NCBI GenBank assembly: GCA_016463265.1
Contig: JAEMRP010000040.1
Location: 1-6,538, forward strand
DNA: 6,538 nt
From: Microbacteriaceae bacterium
Lineage (GTDB): Bacteria; Actinomycetota; Actinomycetes; Actinomycetales; Microbacteriaceae
Reading direction: 5' to 3'
The translations under genes and the position numbers were made by a program. A model generated the notes under the pieces. That model did no database searches. It saw nothing but the letters and a program-made list of their open reading frames with translations, and was not told the origin of the DNA. Shown here piece after piece: positions 6,396 through 6,538 of the stretch (position 1 is its first letter; each line of letters begins with the position of its first letter).

Positions 6396-6466
6396 TCTGT
6401 TAAAAAAACGCGACATTCTGCGGTCGGTTCGGAAACCTCGGTGAACAGAGCGTTCGCGTGATTCGG

Positions 6467-6472
6467 GATAAT
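6467..6472 (+). promoter_or_regulatory. -10 element of the DUF554 gene, leaderless
   Basis: GATAAT matches TATAAT at 5 of 6 positions and ends 7 bases before the ATG at 6480, so transcription would start at the start codon. A weak -35, TGAACA (6442-6447), lies 19 bases upstream, longer than ideal. The region is shared with the divergent putA start. Confidence 0.5.
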
Positions 6473-6479
6473 GAGAGAC

Positions 6480-6538
6480 ATGATCGGACTCGGCACACTC
6501 ATCAACATCGGGACTATCGTGGCGGGTTCCGCCATCGG
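6480..6538 (+). CDS. DUF554 family membrane protein (5' end only)
   Basis: Only MIGLGTLINIGTIVAGSAIG is visible before the window ends. This matches the very conserved N-terminus of DUF554 proteins (YdfK of Bacillus, YqgA of E. coli), which begin M-GTL-N---I--GS-IG and carry a first membrane helix here. They are integral membrane proteins of about 230 residues with no settled function. The start is taken as ATG 6480 because family members begin at MIG/MLG and because a good -10 lies 7 bases upstream. ATG 6471 is in frame but overlaps that -10. It is divergent from putA with 107 bases between them. The call rests on about 20 residues. Confidence 0.7.
   Translation, partial: MIGLGTLINIGTIVAGSAI

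Noticed and set aside
6275..6535. Minus-strand open frame of 86 residues across the putA start and DUF554
   Set aside because: It is antisense to the DUF554 start and out of frame with PutA; its C-terminal part is Arg-rich shadow sequence.

Overview
This window looks like an ordinary stretch of chromosome from an actinobacterium, most plausibly of the Microbacteriaceae type. That placement is an inference. It rests on the GC-rich third codon positions, the tRNA-Glu/tRNA-Asp/tRNA-Phe cluster, a PutA of the actinobacterial kind, start sites that look leaderless, and a coiled-coil cell-wall hydrolase typical of that group. I see no IS element, phage gene, CRISPR array or defence system.

Layout from left to right. 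(1) Positions 1-823, minus strand: a secreted coiled-coil protein whose last visible residues look like the start of an M23 peptidase domain. It runs off the left edge. (2) Positions 824-970: a divergent control region with two nested, competing inverted repeats and a candidate promoter for the tRNAs. (3) Positions 971-1306, plus strand: tRNA-Glu(UUC), tRNA-Asp(GUC), a terminator-like hairpin, a second small hairpin, tRNA-Phe(GAA) and a strong intrinsic terminator. (4) Positions 1370-2758, minus strand: an FAD-dependent oxidoreductase of the DAO fold, similar to PuuB. Its promoter carries a perfect 14-bp palindrome. (5) Positions 2911-6372, minus strand: PutA, a bifunctional proline dehydrogenase / glutamate-semialdehyde dehydrogenase of 1153 residues with an extra C-terminal domain. 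(6) From 6480, plus strand: the start of a DUF554 membrane protein, cut by the right edge.

How the genes fit together. PutA oxidises proline to glutamate. The oxidoreductase downstream on the same strand belongs to a family that oxidises amines or amino acids, so the pair may be a small amino-acid catabolic locus. The 152-base gap and a separate promoter suggest the oxidoreductase is controlled on its own. The tRNA cluster, the cell-wall hydrolase and DUF554 are unrelated neighbours.

The most interesting signals are regulatory. They are the palindrome at the oxidoreductase promoter, a near-identical block just before the starts of three different genes that suggests leaderless transcription, and the hairpin that splits the tRNA cluster. 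No new multi-gene system is visible.
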